NCBI RefSeq assembly: GCF_020881035.1
Contig: NZ_JAJITC010000013.1
Span: forward strand, 124,001 to 188,000
Source: Paraburkholderia translucens
GTDB lineage: Bacteria > Pseudomonadota > Gammaproteobacteria > Burkholderiales > Burkholderiaceae
Direction: 5' to 3'
DNA length: 64,000 nt
Both the position numbers and the translations under genes were made by a program. Below, piece after piece: positions 1 through 9,806 of this stretch. Position 1 is the first letter of the stretch; every line of letters starts with the position of its first letter. The notes beneath the pieces are model-generated. The model searched no databases, had not been told where the DNA came from, and saw only the letters and a program-made list of their open reading frames with translations.

Positions 1-124
1 GGTCGCGGCTGCGCGCGACGAGAATCAGATCGAAGCCGCGTTGGGCAAGTCGTTCGGCGTAGACCGCGCCAATGCCCGTGGATGCGCCCGTAATGAGCGC
101 CGTACCCTGATGTGCTTGGGTCAT
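1..124 (-). CDS. Short-chain dehydrogenase/reductase, N-terminal part only
   Basis: The first 41 codons of a gene that runs off the window. The protein starts MTQAHQGTALITGASTGIG and so carries the TGxxxGIG dinucleotide-binding loop of classical SDR enzymes, followed by a beta strand ending in VARS, where NADP-preferring members often carry a basic residue. The start codon is preceded by GGAG. It is divergent from the GlxA-type regulator that starts at 267, which is a usual arrangement for a regulator and its target. Substrate cannot be told from this fragment. Confidence 0.8.
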   Translation of the reverse strand, partial: MTQAHQGTALITGASTGIGAVYAERLAQRGFDLILVARSRD

Positions 125-266
125 GATGTGCTCCGGTTGGAGGTTCATCGGTGATTGCGTGAGGAAATTGTGGTCCGGATTGACGCCGACGCAAATGACG
201 AATATGGTCATCATTAAGGACATCTCTTTACATCGAATGTTTGACCGATGAACATTGGGGGCCAAC

Positions 267-1226
267 ATGCACCGGATCGGATATTTGTTGAGCGATGGCT
301 TCCAGGTGATGACGCTCGCGACACAGTCGGTTTTCGAATACGCGAACATCGTGGCGGGCGAAGCCTTCTACAGCGTCGAGACCTTTTCGGTGGCCGGCGG
401 CGACGTGCGCTCCTCGCTCGGCGTGTCTGTCGGCACAAGGCCACTTGGCGGTCGCGCCGCGATCGACACGTGGATCGCGGCGGGCGTCAACACGCCGCTT
501 ACCTCGCCGCCGCCCGCCGAAGTGCTCGCGTTCCTGCGCAAGGCGGCGACGCGCGCGCGACGCATCGCCGGCATCTGCACAGGCGGTTTTGTACTGGCGG
601 AAGCGGGGCTGCTCGCTAACCGGCGCGCGACCACACATTGGGCCTTTGCCCGCGAGCTGATGATCCGGTTTCCGGACATCCGGGTCGAGGAAGATCGCAT
701 CTACATCGTCGATGGGCCAATCTGGACATCGGCGGGCATGACCGCGGGCTTCGACCTCGCGCTCGGAATGGTCGAGAAGGACCTTGGCTCCGATGCGGCG
801 CGCTCAGTCGCGCACAAGCTCGTGATGCATCAGCGGCGCTCGGGCGGCCAGTCGCAGCATTCGGAAATGCTCGATCTCGCGCCAAAGTCCGACCGCATCC
901 AGAATGCGCTGAACTATGCGCGCAAGAACCTGGGCCGTGCGCTCACCGTCGAGGAGCTCGCGAGTACGGCGCATCTGAGCCCGCGGCAGTTCAGCCGGGT
1001 GTTCACGCTGGAGACGGGACAGTCGCCCGCGAAGGCGATCGAAGGGCTGCGGCTCGAAGCTGCGCGGCTGATGATCGAGAAGAGCCGGCACTCGCTGGAA
1101 GTGATCGCGAAAGAGACGGGGTTTCGCGATCGTCGGCATATGCGCGAAGTGTTCATGCGCGGGTTTGGTCTACCGCCGCAGGAGGTGCGGCGTGAGGCTC
1201 GCGCCGGTGATCGGATCGGTGTTTAG
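267..1226 (+). CDS. GlxA-family AraC-type regulator with DJ-1/PfpI-like sensor domain
   Basis: A 319-residue transcription factor of the GlxA type. Residues about 3-190 form a DJ-1/PfpI (amidase-like) domain with the family segment ICTGGFVLAEAGLL followed by TTHW. Residues about 215-310 form a double helix-turn-helix AraC DNA-binding domain (LTVEELASTAHLSPRQFSRVF, then the second helix pair around VIAKETGFRDRRHMREVF). The ATG at 267 is chosen because GGGGG lies just upstream; an in-frame TTG at 255 is less likely. The gene is divergent from the SDR gene at 124, which is probably its target. What it senses is not visible. Confidence 0.9.
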   Translation: MHRIGYLLSDGFQVMTLATQSVFEYANIVAGEAFYSVETFSVAGGDVRSSLGVSVGTRPLGGRAAIDTWIAAGVNTPLTSPPPAEVLAFLRKAATRARRIAGICTGGFVLAEAGLLANRRATTHWAFARELMIRFPDIRVEEDRIYIVDGPIWTSAGMTAGFDLALGMVEKDLGSDAARSVAHKLVMHQRRSGGQSQHSEMLDLAPKSDRIQNALNYARKNLGRALTVEELASTAHLSPRQFSRVFTLETGQSPAKAIEGLRLEAARLMIEKSRHSLEVIAKETGFRDRRHMREVFMRGFGLPPQEVRREARAGDRIGV

Positions 1227-1410
1227 GTGGGTGTGAGAAAGCGCCGCTTACGTCCTCAGTGAATTTCGGCATGCGGGCTAACGTGATATGGATGTGCGCG
1301 CAGCGTCGTGGCACCGCTCGGGGGCATGGCCGACGGTCGCGTATCGCACCATTGTTGCAACCGCCCTGGTGCCTCAGATGCGTTGGGTGGTTCGAACCGT
1401 GGCGTCGTCT

Positions 1411-1635
1411 TCAACCGCGCGTGTCGACCCATTTGCGTGCCCAATGGGTCGAGTGCTGCAACGCCTGCTCTTCACTCCTGAAGTAATCGAGCGAATAGAA
1501 CCAGTAGCGGCCTTCGTCTCGTTCGCTATCGATGCGTTCAAGCAGCAGATTGGACGAAAAGCTACCGTCGGGCAAACGATGCACCGAGGGTTGGACGGCG
1601 TAGCCGTTGTATTGTTGAATCTGTTTGTTTTGCAT
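1411..1635 (-). CDS. Small conserved hypothetical protein next to the cold-shock gene
   Basis: A 74-residue protein starting MQNKQIQQYNGYAVQPSVHR and containing LPDGSFSSNLLLER and RYWFYSLDYFRSEEQAL. It is small, soluble and rich in aromatic residues. It lies about 275 bases downstream of the cold-shock gene on the same strand; from memory, short proteins of this style occur in Burkholderia genomes, but I cannot name a function. The reading frame is open further upstream, but the codon style before this ATG does not look coding. No strong ribosome-binding site is visible, only an A-rich stretch. Confidence 0.55.
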   Translation of the reverse strand: MQNKQIQQYNGYAVQPSVHRLPDGSFSSNLLLERIDSERDEGRYWFYSLDYFRSEEQALQHSTHWARKWVDTRG

Positions 1636-1912
1636 TTTAATTTTAATGATATTTGAGTGCGCGCGTGCCTTGCGAAAGGTGCACGGGTGCGCCCATTCAA
1701 AGCCATTCGAGCCGAATTCTGAAGCAGTCGAAAAGCGAAAAATGGCGTTGAAGCGTGGGGGAGAATGAGGCGCTACGAGGCATATGGCGCGAGGCAAGCT
1801 GCTCAATAAACAGATGCCAACGAAGAGCCATCGCGCCAACTGAGGGAGACAAAGCTCCGCGAGGGTGTCGCTACAACCCGGCATCCGTCACAGGAGGCCG
1901 GGCCCTTCAACT

Positions 1913-2116
1913 TTACAGCGGCGTGATGTTAGCCGCCTGCAGCCCCTTCGGGCCTTGCTTCGTTTCGAAGCTCACCTTCTGGTTTTCAGCCAGCGTCTTG
2001 AAGCCGTCGCCCCTGATTTCGGAGAAGTGAGCGAACAGGTCGTCACCGCCCTTGTCCGGGGTGATGAAGCCAAAGCCTTTGCTGTCGTTGAACCACTTAA
2101 CGGTGCCGGTATCCAT
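1913..2116 (-). CDS. cspA: Cold-shock protein (CspA family)
   Basis: A 67-residue single cold-shock domain that binds single-stranded RNA and DNA and loosens RNA structure. Both RNA-binding motifs are present: KGFGFITP (RNP1) and DLFAHFS (RNP2), and the start GTVKWFNDSKGFG is typical. The length matches the family. AAGGA precedes the ATG by a short spacer. The upstream leader contains a near-perfect palindrome, GCTCTACTAGAGC at 2148-2160, which could fold in the 5' untranslated region; long structured leaders are known for cold-shock genes, but a regulatory role here is inference. Downstream, CCCGGC pairs with GCCGGG near 1875-1900 and may end transcription. Confidence 0.97.
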   Translation of the reverse strand: MDTGTVKWFNDSKGFGFITPDKGGDDLFAHFSEIRGDGFKTLAENQKVSFETKQGPKGLQAANITPL

Positions 2117-3194
2117 GAAGAATCCTTGAGGAAAAATACGAAGATTTGCTCTACTAGAGCGTGTGCGAAGCTTCAAGGAGGGAGAGGACAACGAATACCG
2201 CTGAGCAGCGAGCAATTGATGAACAGCAATCGAACTTCTTGAACTTCGAACGGCACAGTACCCGCCGGGTGGACCAGCGTCAACACTTATCTTGTAACTG
2301 TTTCCCCAAGCGGCCCGCGCTGCAGACGAAGCGACACGCCCCTGCCCGGCTGCGCCCCCTTGCCTGGCATGGCGCGCAGGTTAGACAGAGGTAGCAGGCA
2401 GGCACAAGTCCAGGGCGCCACCGCGCCTATCGCGATGGGATCGAACCGACGGAACTGCGCACCGCACCCCTTAAATTTGTATCAGATCAGCGGACTGACT
2501 GGCCGTTTCCAAGGCTGAGTCGACGCCGGAATGACTGGGCTGCGTTCCAGGTGAAGGGGTCTTTCTGGCCGCGTGCTGCCGGACGTGGTTTGCAAACGGG
2601 GGTGGACAACGCTAGCAGCCTTCGGGTGGACCCGACCCGTTTCGGACGCTTATCGTGAGGCCACGTCAACGGCAGCTTTCTAGCAGCGGTCATTTTCGCC
2701 TACGCGCTGCGCTTCCTATGAAGCGTTCGCAGTCGTTCGTTATGCAGCGTTTAGCGCACTATTCGCATCGCACAATCCTGAATGTGCCTGTCTTTTGTCC
2801 GATGTTCACTTGGCATCTGCGGACATCGTGAATTACGCTGGTTTTTGCCATGCGACTTTAAAGCGTGGCCGACTCACGAAGTCACCATTGCGCGGACTTT
2901 CGTGCGCCCCTTCTGCACGTGTCTGCCGACACCGAGCGAAAAATGACTGCTTGGTGAAGTGCTACGCCATTGATTACTTTGGCCCACGGCTGGGGTTTCT
3001 CGGCTCACCCGCAAAACACCCGGCCGCACTGACGGCCCCCTCGTTCCCTTATCGTTGGTTCCGCAAACTGCGGCAGCCAGGTATCACTGCCGCATTCTTT
3101 ATTTCATTCATTTGAATTGGGTGCCCGGTCCAGCCAGACAACTAGTCCAGCGCGCTGTGATTTACGGACCTGATTCGGTGACAAGGAGATGAAC
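2117..3194. other. Intergenic region without a convincing gene
   Basis: About 1.1 kb between the divergent cold-shock gene and the secreted-protein gene. The first part holds the cold-shock leader and promoter region. The middle (about 2480-2760) has open frames on both strands but low-complexity, arginine-rich translations that look like non-coding high-GC DNA. No RNA gene or repeat was recognised. Confidence 0.5.
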
Positions 3195-3779
3195 ATGAAG
3201 CTCAAGCATTTAAGCATTTTGTTTTCAACGGCTCTTGCACTTCTCTCGCTCAGCGGCGCCGCGCAGGCAGGCGGCTCCGACGGCCACGGCGGCCTTTGCT
3301 CGAACGCGACGCTAAAGGGACCATTTGGATTCATCGGTCACGGAGAGATTCTTGGATTGATAGGTGCCGACGGTAAGGTACATCCGTACGCCGCCACGTC
3401 GATCCTCGATGACGTCGCCCTGGTGACATTCGACGGTATGGGCCATTTTTCACGCACCGATTTCGGGGTTATCGGCGGGCTGCCGAAAGGCGGTTCGATA
3501 ACGTTCAATCCGAACCAGACCGGCACCTACACCGTGAATTCCGATTGCACTGGCACCATGAAGATCGTCTATACCGCCGGCGGAGCCGTGCCGGCTGGCG
3601 TCGAGACTGATCTGAACATCGTCGTCGCTGCCGACGGGACGCTCGTACAATCCGTTGTCTACCGAGCGGTCACCGTGTCAGGCGCGACCCCGGACGGCGT
3701 AACGTGCCCACCGAATTGCGAGCAAGGCGTGCAAGAGAGCTTTGAGGGTAAAAAGGTCGTGGTCTACGGCTTCCGTTAG
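3195..3779 (+). CDS. Secreted protein of unknown function
   Basis: A 194-residue protein with a clear Sec signal peptide: MKLKHLSILF, a hydrophobic stretch, then SLSGAAQAG with probable cleavage after AQA. The mature part is rich in Gly, Thr and Asp with repeated strands (ILDDVALVTFDGMGHF, QTGTYTVNSDCTGTMKIVY), suggesting a small all-beta periplasmic or extracellular domain. Four or more cysteines may form disulphides. The second ATG at 3195 is preferred because AAGGAG at 3183-3188 is properly spaced from it, whereas it touches the ATG at 3189. The gene stands alone. I do not recognise the family. Confidence 0.75.
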   Translation: MKLKHLSILFSTALALLSLSGAAQAGGSDGHGGLCSNATLKGPFGFIGHGEILGLIGADGKVHPYAATSILDDVALVTFDGMGHFSRTDFGVIGGLPKGGSITFNPNQTGTYTVNSDCTGTMKIVYTAGGAVPAGVETDLNIVVAADGTLVQSVVYRAVTVSGATPDGVTCPPNCEQGVQESFEGKKVVVYGFR

Positions 3780-4408
3780 TCAAGTCCCCGATGGGCTCAT
3801 GCCCGGCAAGGCGCTTGTCATGAGTGGCGCGGAGTCCGACTTTGGGCGCCGGGATTCGGTCCTCTAATTCTCGCGCCTCTGCCTGACGATTGGGTCGCAT
3901 CACTGACCTATCACGATACGGGGGCCGCCAGCATCATGAGCGCCGGCGGCCTCCGACGCCACCGACATGATCGCGGGCGTCAGTCCGTTGGTCGGGGCGG
4001 AGCGGACGTTCGGACGTGCCCTGAAGCCCTGGTTTAACATCTCTGGCCTGCGGCGTTCAGCGCTACGCAAATGACCAGCGGCCATCGGCACAGCAGGTGC
4101 CCACTGTCGACTCTCTCCCGCCTCGCAATCGAAGTCATTTCGCACCATGCGCTCAGCGCAACTCGCAGCCTACGGTGAACTCGCAACGTCTGTCACAATA
4201 ACAGTCGCAAGGCGCGGAATCTGACCGACGAATGGTACGGGTGAACGCAGGGCGACGGATGTGCTGTAAACGCGGGCGAGCGGGTTGCATCGTCCCAAGA
4301 CTGTACGATTTCATGGTGCGGCAGGCATGGGAGCCCGCCGGGCGAGGGCATCCGTCATCCGTTTACGCGGGCCTGCCCCGCGTCAACCGCTCGGCGAGCT
4401 CGATGGCA
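3780..4408. other. Intergenic region, no gene recognised
   Basis: About 630 bases between the ends of the convergent secreted-protein and nitroreductase genes. A short frame on the minus strand (3900-4148) contains NGLTPAIMSVASEAAGAHDAGG, which could be a gene relic, but nothing around it supports a protein. No IS ends or RNA genes were seen. Confidence 0.4.
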
Positions 4409-5500
4409 TCAAGCCAGCACCGCCTCTACGGGACGGCGGAGTGAGAAAGGCAATGTCGACCCGTAGCCGAAGCGCAGGACAATATCCGGCCGCCGACCGG
4501 CCTGGCCGACAAGACCTGCCAATTCAGAGCGAAAGCGCGCGACTTCAACGGGTTGATTGACGAAGGCGACTTTGATCCCAAGGTACGTCGCCGTGAGAGC
4601 GAAGCGCTGACATGCCTGGCCGACCTTGAACCAATGCGCTCTGTCCGCCCGATCGCCGACGAACACGGCGATGCCGGCTGACGAATCTATCTGGCGGGCG
4701 TATTTGTCGTTCTCGGTGCCGGCGGTGAAAAGACGTTCGAACGCGAAGCGGCCAAAAGCGCTCGGCAGCACGGGATTCCCCTTCGCAGCATAGAACAGCC
4801 CATCACCCGACCTGATGGCGCTGCGCGGGTTGAAGCGGATCCACTGCTCCAGTTCGTTCAGGAAGGCCAAATCCGCCATCTGAATGCCGTTGGCGGCCAC
4901 GACCAGATCTTTGACTTTGTTGACCCGCGTCCGGTCGGTGACCAGTACCAAGTGGACGCCAGGCATGGCCGCTGCCTGTTCGAGCAAAGCAAGCTCGGCG
5001 GCAGGAACAGGACGCCGGTCATATTCGGTGCGGGTCGATTGCCGCTTGGGAATCGCGGCACAAAGCGGGCTAGTCCTTATTGATCCGCTCACAAATGCAT
5101 AACGTGCCCAATCGCCGTCCGGATGCATCTCGAGCTCGCCGGGCCGCCCCGACGATGTAGCTGCGATGGCGAGGTTTTCCGCCGCGCATCCCAGGCTCAC
5201 GAACAAATGATGGTCCTCTGGATCGACAGCCGGGGTCCTTCGCGAGAAGTCCGGCAGAACGTCGATGATCCCTTCGCCGACGCGAAAACGCCAAGGCCGG
5301 GTATTGTGACTGTTGGCGGCGAGCGTTGCATAGCGGAGGAGGCCGCGTATGTCCGCCGGCATCGTCAGACCGGCGCGCAGGCCGTTTGCATAGGCCTCGT
5401 AGTCGACCATTGATCCTACAGCCGACATCCACGCGATGGCGCCGCTCGCCATCATCAAGGCGCCGCCGCTGGCACCGACGACGAAACTCCGCCTGTTCAC
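4409..5500 (-). CDS. Nitroreductase-family (Acg-type) flavin oxidoreductase with Tat-like leader
   Basis: A 363-residue protein starting at GTG. The leader MNRRSFVVGASGGALMMASG has a twin arginine followed by a hydrophobic segment, so Tat export or membrane anchoring is likely. The body has the nitroreductase-fold FMN site NSHNTRPWRFRV near residues 63-74, and a later FVGDRADRAHWFKVGQACQR segment typical of the long Acg-like subfamily, which is about 330-370 residues. These proteins bind FMN; their substrates are poorly known and some members lack reductase activity. It is followed upstream by a Ddn-like gene on the same strand with a gap of about 275 bases, so joint expression is possible but not shown. 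No strong ribosome site precedes the GTG. Confidence 0.75.
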   Translation of the reverse strand: MNRRSFVVGASGGALMMASGAIAWMSAVGSMVDYEAYANGLRAGLTMPADIRGLLRYATLAANSHNTRPWRFRVGEGIIDVLPDFSRRTPAVDPEDHHLFVSLGCAAENLAIAATSSGRPGELEMHPDGDWARYAFVSGSIRTSPLCAAIPKRQSTRTEYDRRPVPAAELALLEQAAAMPGVHLVLVTDRTRVNKVKDLVVAANGIQMADLAFLNELEQWIRFNPRSAIRSGDGLFYAAKGNPVLPSAFGRFAFERLFTAGTENDKYARQIDSSAGIAVFVGDRADRAHWFKVGQACQRFALTATYLGIKVAFVNQPVEVARFRSELAGLVGQAGRRPDIVLRFGYGSTLPFSLRRPVEAVLA

Positions 5501-5775
5501 GAGAGCGTCGTCGCGGCCTGCATTGATGCAGGCCGCCCACTTCGTTGAATACGAGCACGTAGCGCCGAAATTGCGAGGGTCAACGCTGCGAGAGTTCGTG
5601 AGTCCACAAAATCATGGTGAGGAAAAGAATTCATCGTGAGTTTTGCTTGTAACTTGCAGGTTTTCCGAAGTCAATTCATGCGTGGGGACCCATTGCGAAC
5701 CGCGGGCGAAGGCGGATAAAGCGTGCAGCAACGAAACTCGAATCGATCTGGACGCCCCCTCCGATATCGATCGGG

Positions 5776-6270
5776 TCAGGTTGGATCAATGCGAAACACA
5801 GGATAGTCGCCAGCAATAGACTCAAAAGCGCTCAGCGAAGCGTCAAATGAGACCGGAATGTGACGGCGCCCGCTCGCGGCGATCTGGCACCACGCTTTGA
5901 GGATTGGTGCGCGATGGCCCCGTGGGATTTCGACCAGTCTTACTGCGTATTTTCGGCGGCGCTTCAGGAACGCTGTTCCGTTTGCAGCGCGAATATCCCG
6001 GACCCATCCTGACTGCTCGCCGAGCATTGATACAAGATATCGTTCACCTTCAAATACAACGGGTACAAGGACATGTGCAACCAGCCTGCTACTTCTACAG
6101 TCTTGCGTCTCCAGGCACACAAGGATACGCGGCAGCACGCCAAGTCCAGTCAACCACGCATAAATCCGGGTCCACATCCTGCCATATAGTGTCGGGCGCC
6201 AACCGCGATAAAAGTATCGTAAGCGGGAGCCATCATGCTCTGCTGGGTCTTCCTTTCGCATCGCGCGCAC
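5776..6270 (-). CDS. Deazaflavin-type (Ddn-like) nitroreductase family protein
   Basis: A protein of 164 residues (161 if the internal ATG at 6261 is used). It resembles the split-barrel family of F420-dependent Ddn-type reductases: VFEGERYLVSMLGEQSGWVRDIRAANG matches the family pattern of a barrel strand followed by W-x-R/N-N-x-R/L-A-N. The charged stretch LKRRRKYAVRLVEIPRG then follows. The N-terminal 50 residues include a short hydrophobic segment. Members reduce quinones, nitro compounds or heme products with F420 or a flavin. I cannot see which cofactor is used. It sits just upstream of the Acg-type nitroreductase gene on the same strand. The start is uncertain because neither codon has a good ribosome site. 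Confidence 0.6.
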   Translation of the reverse strand: MRAMRKEDPAEHDGSRLRYFYRGWRPTLYGRMWTRIYAWLTGLGVLPRILVCLETQDCRSSRLVAHVLVPVVFEGERYLVSMLGEQSGWVRDIRAANGTAFLKRRRKYAVRLVEIPRGHRAPILKAWCQIAASGRRHIPVSFDASLSAFESIAGDYPVFRIDPT

Positions 6271-6756
6271 TCATTCGATCGCAGTGTTTGGAGAGGCTCT
6301 TTCTTCTCTTCACGTGCATATCGTGCTGCACGGCGGGCTGGCGCTCTTGACATGAATCAAGCGAATCGAAGAAGTTTCCGATTGCCGCCGGTTCGAGCGC
6401 GGTGTGCAGACGAGACCGATGGCCGGCGGAGCCGGCCAGGGCGTTGGAGGACACGCGCGTTGACGGATCGAATGCCGGTTTGAAGCGGCGGAGCCGACAT
6501 TCGAATGGCAACCCAACCGCGAGAGAAAATGGCTGGACCTGACCGGACAGTGCCTAGCTACGGTCGGGCCGGCGGTGGGTCAAGCCTCCGTCTGTTCTGC
6601 CATGTGAACGGAGAACAAGTTTGCGCCGTCCCTCAACGGGCTCTAGCCGGCCCGTTTCTGCCAGTCGACATTCACGAGCCAACTGGCGCGTTCCCGGACT
6701 ACAGCCGCCACTAGTTGAATCACAAGCGCGAATCACAACCGCATCAACTTACGCCC
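6271..6756. other. Intergenic region, no gene recognised
   Basis: About 490 bases between the Ddn-like gene start and the porin end. Short frames exist on both strands (for example 6310-6516 and 6554-6736, minus) but their translations are Arg-, Ser- and Pro-rich and look non-coding. The style resembles GC-rich dispersed intergenic sequence of Burkholderia-type genomes, which I cannot verify here. Confidence 0.4.
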
Positions 6757-7971
6757 TCAAAAGTTGTGCCGCAATCCGACGATCACGGAAAGCTGCTTGT
6801 CCGTGTCCGAATTGACGAGATTCGGAATCTGCGCGAGATTCTCCGAGTCGCCAGTCGACGGATTGATGCCGAGCCCTGCCCCCGTCGACTTCTGCCCGAT
6901 CGCCACCGCGTACAGCGCCGTGCGTTTCGACAGGCTATACACCGCCCCCAGATTCACCTGGTGAATCCGCGTCGACGATGAGCCCGACGGTTTCGCGTCG
7001 TTGAAGATATACGCGAAGCCCAGCTGCAGATCCGGCGCGAACGCATATGTCGTGTTCAGTTCGGCGATATCGAACGAAATGTTAGCGCCCTCCGGGCGTG
7101 CAGTGCTCGCGAAGTACTGGCTGTCCGACAGCCGCGTATGCGTGTAGCTGAGCGCGACGTTCAGCTTGTCGAATGCGTACGAGCCGCCCGCGCCGAAAAT
7201 CCGGATCCTGCTCGCATCCTGCAGCTCACAGTATGACGCGCTCGCGTTCGCGCAGCTGAAGTCGCCGATATAGCCGCTCGTCCCGCCGAGCGCCGCCTGC
7301 AATGGCTGGTTCAGTTCGAGATAACCCGCCGACAGCGACAGCGGACCGTGCGCGTAAGTCGCCGCGAGCGAGAAGCCCTTGTTCTCGGAGAAATTGCCCG
7401 CGACGCCGCCGAGGCTGAACAAACCACCCACCGTCAGACCGCCGAAGCTCGGACTGATGTACTTGATCGAATTGTTGAAGTTGAACGCTTCGTTCAGGTT
7501 GTCGACGTCGCCGAAATGCGAGCCGTAGAGCGTCGCCCAGTTATTGCTCGATGCGTACGCGCCGAGGTAATCGGAGAACGGATCGTACTGGCGGCCGAGC
7601 GTCAGCGAGCCATACGTGCCGTTGCTCACGCCGACCCACGCGTTGCGATTGAACAGCGTATTTGACTGCAGCAGCGAGCCGCTGCCTATCAGAAAACTGT
7701 TTTCCAGTGTGAAGGTGACAGTCGTTCCGCCGCCGATATCGTCGGTGCCCATCAGGCCCCAGCGCGACGGCACGAGATTGCCGCCCGCAAGCTGGTAATT
7801 CGCGTGGCCGTCAGTGCTGCCGTTCGTGTGCGTAGTCTGCTGGTTGGACGTGTACACGAGGCCCGCGTCGATGGTGCCGTACAGCGTGACTGAAGATTGC
7901 GCGTGTGCGCCGATCGAAAGGCCGAGCGCGGCCAGCGCAAGCGCCGAGCGCTTGACGAATTTGTCTGCCAT
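6757..7971 (-). CDS. Outer-membrane trimeric porin (Gram-negative porin family)
   Basis: A 404-residue general porin. It has a Sec signal (MADKFVKRSALALAALGLSI ending at AHAQ), the typical mature start QSSVTLYGTIDAGLVY, an eyelet-loop region around GRQYDPFSDYLGAYAS, and the C-terminal phenylalanine in GLRHNF recognised by the BAM machinery. Length and sequence style match the Burkholderia OmpC-like porins. It lies directly downstream of the APC permease gene on the same strand and 90 bases from it, next to the amine oxidase locus, so it may let amines or related solutes into the periplasm. That role is an inference from position. Confidence 0.95.
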   Translation of the reverse strand: MADKFVKRSALALAALGLSIGAHAQSSVTLYGTIDAGLVYTSNQQTTHTNGSTDGHANYQLAGGNLVPSRWGLMGTDDIGGGTTVTFTLENSFLIGSGSLLQSNTLFNRNAWVGVSNGTYGSLTLGRQYDPFSDYLGAYASSNNWATLYGSHFGDVDNLNEAFNFNNSIKYISPSFGGLTVGGLFSLGGVAGNFSENKGFSLAATYAHGPLSLSAGYLELNQPLQAALGGTSGYIGDFSCANASASYCELQDASRIRIFGAGGSYAFDKLNVALSYTHTRLSDSQYFASTARPEGANISFDIAELNTTYAFAPDLQLGFAYIFNDAKPSGSSSTRIHQVNLGAVYSLSKRTALYAVAIGQKSTGAGLGINPSTGDSENLAQIPNLVNSDTDKQLSVIVGLRHNF

Positions 7972-8061
7972 GGTGTTATGCCGGAAAGTGAGTTTTGGCT
8001 GCTTTTATTGCGTACGGGGCGCGTTTTCGGAGGCGCGTTTTTTTAAGCAGGCACGACTGTC

Positions 8062-9513
8062 CTACTGGCCGAAGCGAACATAAACGTCCGGGCGCTTCTT
8101 GCGCAGAATGAGACCGATCACGACACCGATCAGCGCGACGGTAAATACGATCCACGGGAACGACTTGACGATCGGACTATCGGAGCCGCTCAGCGCGTCG
8201 AGATTGCGCACCAGAATCACGCCGATATACAGCAACCCGATGCCGCCGACGAGCGGTGCAATCAGCGAATGCCAGACGCGCGTGTCCTTGCGAGTCTTGC
8301 GGAAGAATGCGATCACCGCGAAGCTCGTGACGGCCTGCAGCATCACGATGCCAATCGTGCCGAGCGCGGAACTCCAGCTGAACACGATGTTGAACACGTC
8401 GCTGCCCGCTGCAATGTAGAGGCCCAACAGCACGCACACCGACAGCGTCTGCAGATAGCTGGCGACATACGGCGAACGGTATTTTTCATGCACGCGGTTC
8501 ACCACATGCGGCAGGAGGCCTTCCATGCTGAGCGCGTGGATATAGCGCACCAGCGTGTTATGGAACGACAGCAGGCTCGCGAAAATGCTGCTCAGAAGCA
8601 GGAAGCTCATCACGGTCGTGACGGCACCGCCAAGGTACTTGCCCGATTGAACGAACCAGAAGTCGCCGGGCTGTTTGGTCGCGACATCGACGACATTCGC
8701 GAGGCCGTAAGCGCAGACGATGGTCCACGTGACGAACGCGAAGAACACGAGAATCAGCATCACCGACACGTACGTTGCGCGCGGCACCGTGGCTTTCGGA
8801 TCACGGCATTCCTTGCCGTAAATCGCCGTCGCTTCGAAGCCAATAAACGACGCGAACGCGAACATCACCGCAATGCCGAGGTGGCCGCTGAAAACGTGCT
8901 GCGGCGAGAACGGCGCGAGCGTCAGACCATCGGGTCCGCCGCCGTGAATCAGGATCGCGATCGACAGCAGCAACAGGATGCCCAGTTCGAGGCACATCAG
9001 CACGCCGAGCAGACGGCTGTTCAGATCGATGCCGCGAATGCCCGTGAATTGCACGACCGCGACGCAGATCAGCGAATAGCCGTACCACGGCAGCGCCGTG
9101 TGCAACAGCGGCGACAGGATCACCGTGCAGAAGAATCCAAACAGGCCGTACAGCGCAATCTGGATGAACGTGTACGACATCAGCGCGACGAGCGCGCCCG
9201 CCATGCCGACCGGCCGGCCGAAACCCGCGGTGATATACGCGTAAAAAGCGCCGGCGCGCACGACGTGCCGGCTCATCGATGCAAAACCGACGCTGAAGAT
9301 CAGCAGAATCACACCGGCAATCACGAAGGCGCCCGGAATGCCTGCGCCATTGCCGAGACTGATCGCGGGCGGCACCGCGCCGAGCATGCCGGTCAACGGC
9401 GCCGCCGCGGATATCACGAGAAACACGATCTGCCACAAGCCCAGTGTATTGCCCTTCAACTCCACGGTATTCTCCGCGTCGACCAGCGTGGTCGGCGAAT
9501 AGGGTTCGTTCAT
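8062..9513 (-). CDS. APC-family amino acid/amine permease
   Basis: A 483-residue inner-membrane transporter with about 12 hydrophobic segments. The N-terminal NTLGLWQIVFLVISAAAPLT and the later GFEATAIYGKECRDPKATVP segment are characteristic of APC-superfamily permeases of the amino acid and amine group. The start at 9513 (MNEPYSPTTL) is preferred over the longer frame because GAGG lies at proper distance. It is in the same direction as the porin and lies between the porin and the AraC regulator. With the adjacent copper amine oxidase, uptake of an aromatic or aliphatic amine is the likely job, but substrate cannot be read from the sequence. Confidence 0.92.
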   Translation of the reverse strand: MNEPYSPTTLVDAENTVELKGNTLGLWQIVFLVISAAAPLTGMLGAVPPAISLGNGAGIPGAFVIAGVILLIFSVGFASMSRHVVRAGAFYAYITAGFGRPVGMAGALVALMSYTFIQIALYGLFGFFCTVILSPLLHTALPWYGYSLICVAVVQFTGIRGIDLNSRLLGVLMCLELGILLLLSIAILIHGGGPDGLTLAPFSPQHVFSGHLGIAVMFAFASFIGFEATAIYGKECRDPKATVPRATYVSVMLILVFFAFVTWTIVCAYGLANVVDVATKQPGDFWFVQSGKYLGGAVTTVMSFLLLSSIFASLLSFHNTLVRYIHALSMEGLLPHVVNRVHEKYRSPYVASYLQTLSVCVLLGLYIAAGSDVFNIVFSWSSALGTIGIVMLQAVTSFAVIAFFRKTRKDTRVWHSLIAPLVGGIGLLYIGVILVRNLDALSGSDSPIVKSFPWIVFTVALIGVVIGLILRKKRPDVYVRFGQ

Positions 9514-9806
9514 TGCTGCCTCTATGTTATTGGCTAGTCTGAAACTCACCAGAACCCTTCAAAGATTGGGTGATGGCGCTCGCTTGACCGACGTCAAATG
9601 CTTCGGGCTGAGCGCATGTTAGGTAGCTAAAAAATAAAACGACTTCGCCGAATGCGCCAAATTTTCGATAAACCGCGCCAATGGCGGAGCGTTGGGCGCA
9701 ATCGTGGGTTGTCCCTAATCAGTGAAATCGATGCTTAGGAAACCGGAGTTTTTATCTTTTTGAGCCGTTTTTCGACGCAGACTTTCAGCATGAAAGCCGG
9801 CATACG

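Noticed and set aside
2487..2693. Small minus-strand gene in the cold-shock upstream region
   Set aside because: Arg/Pro-rich text, no ribosome site and no match to a known family; similar text occurs in other non-coding parts of the window.
8269..9537. A 422-codon frame antisense to the permease gene
   Set aside because: Rich in Arg, Gln and His with no hydrophobic segments; a shadow of the permease codons.
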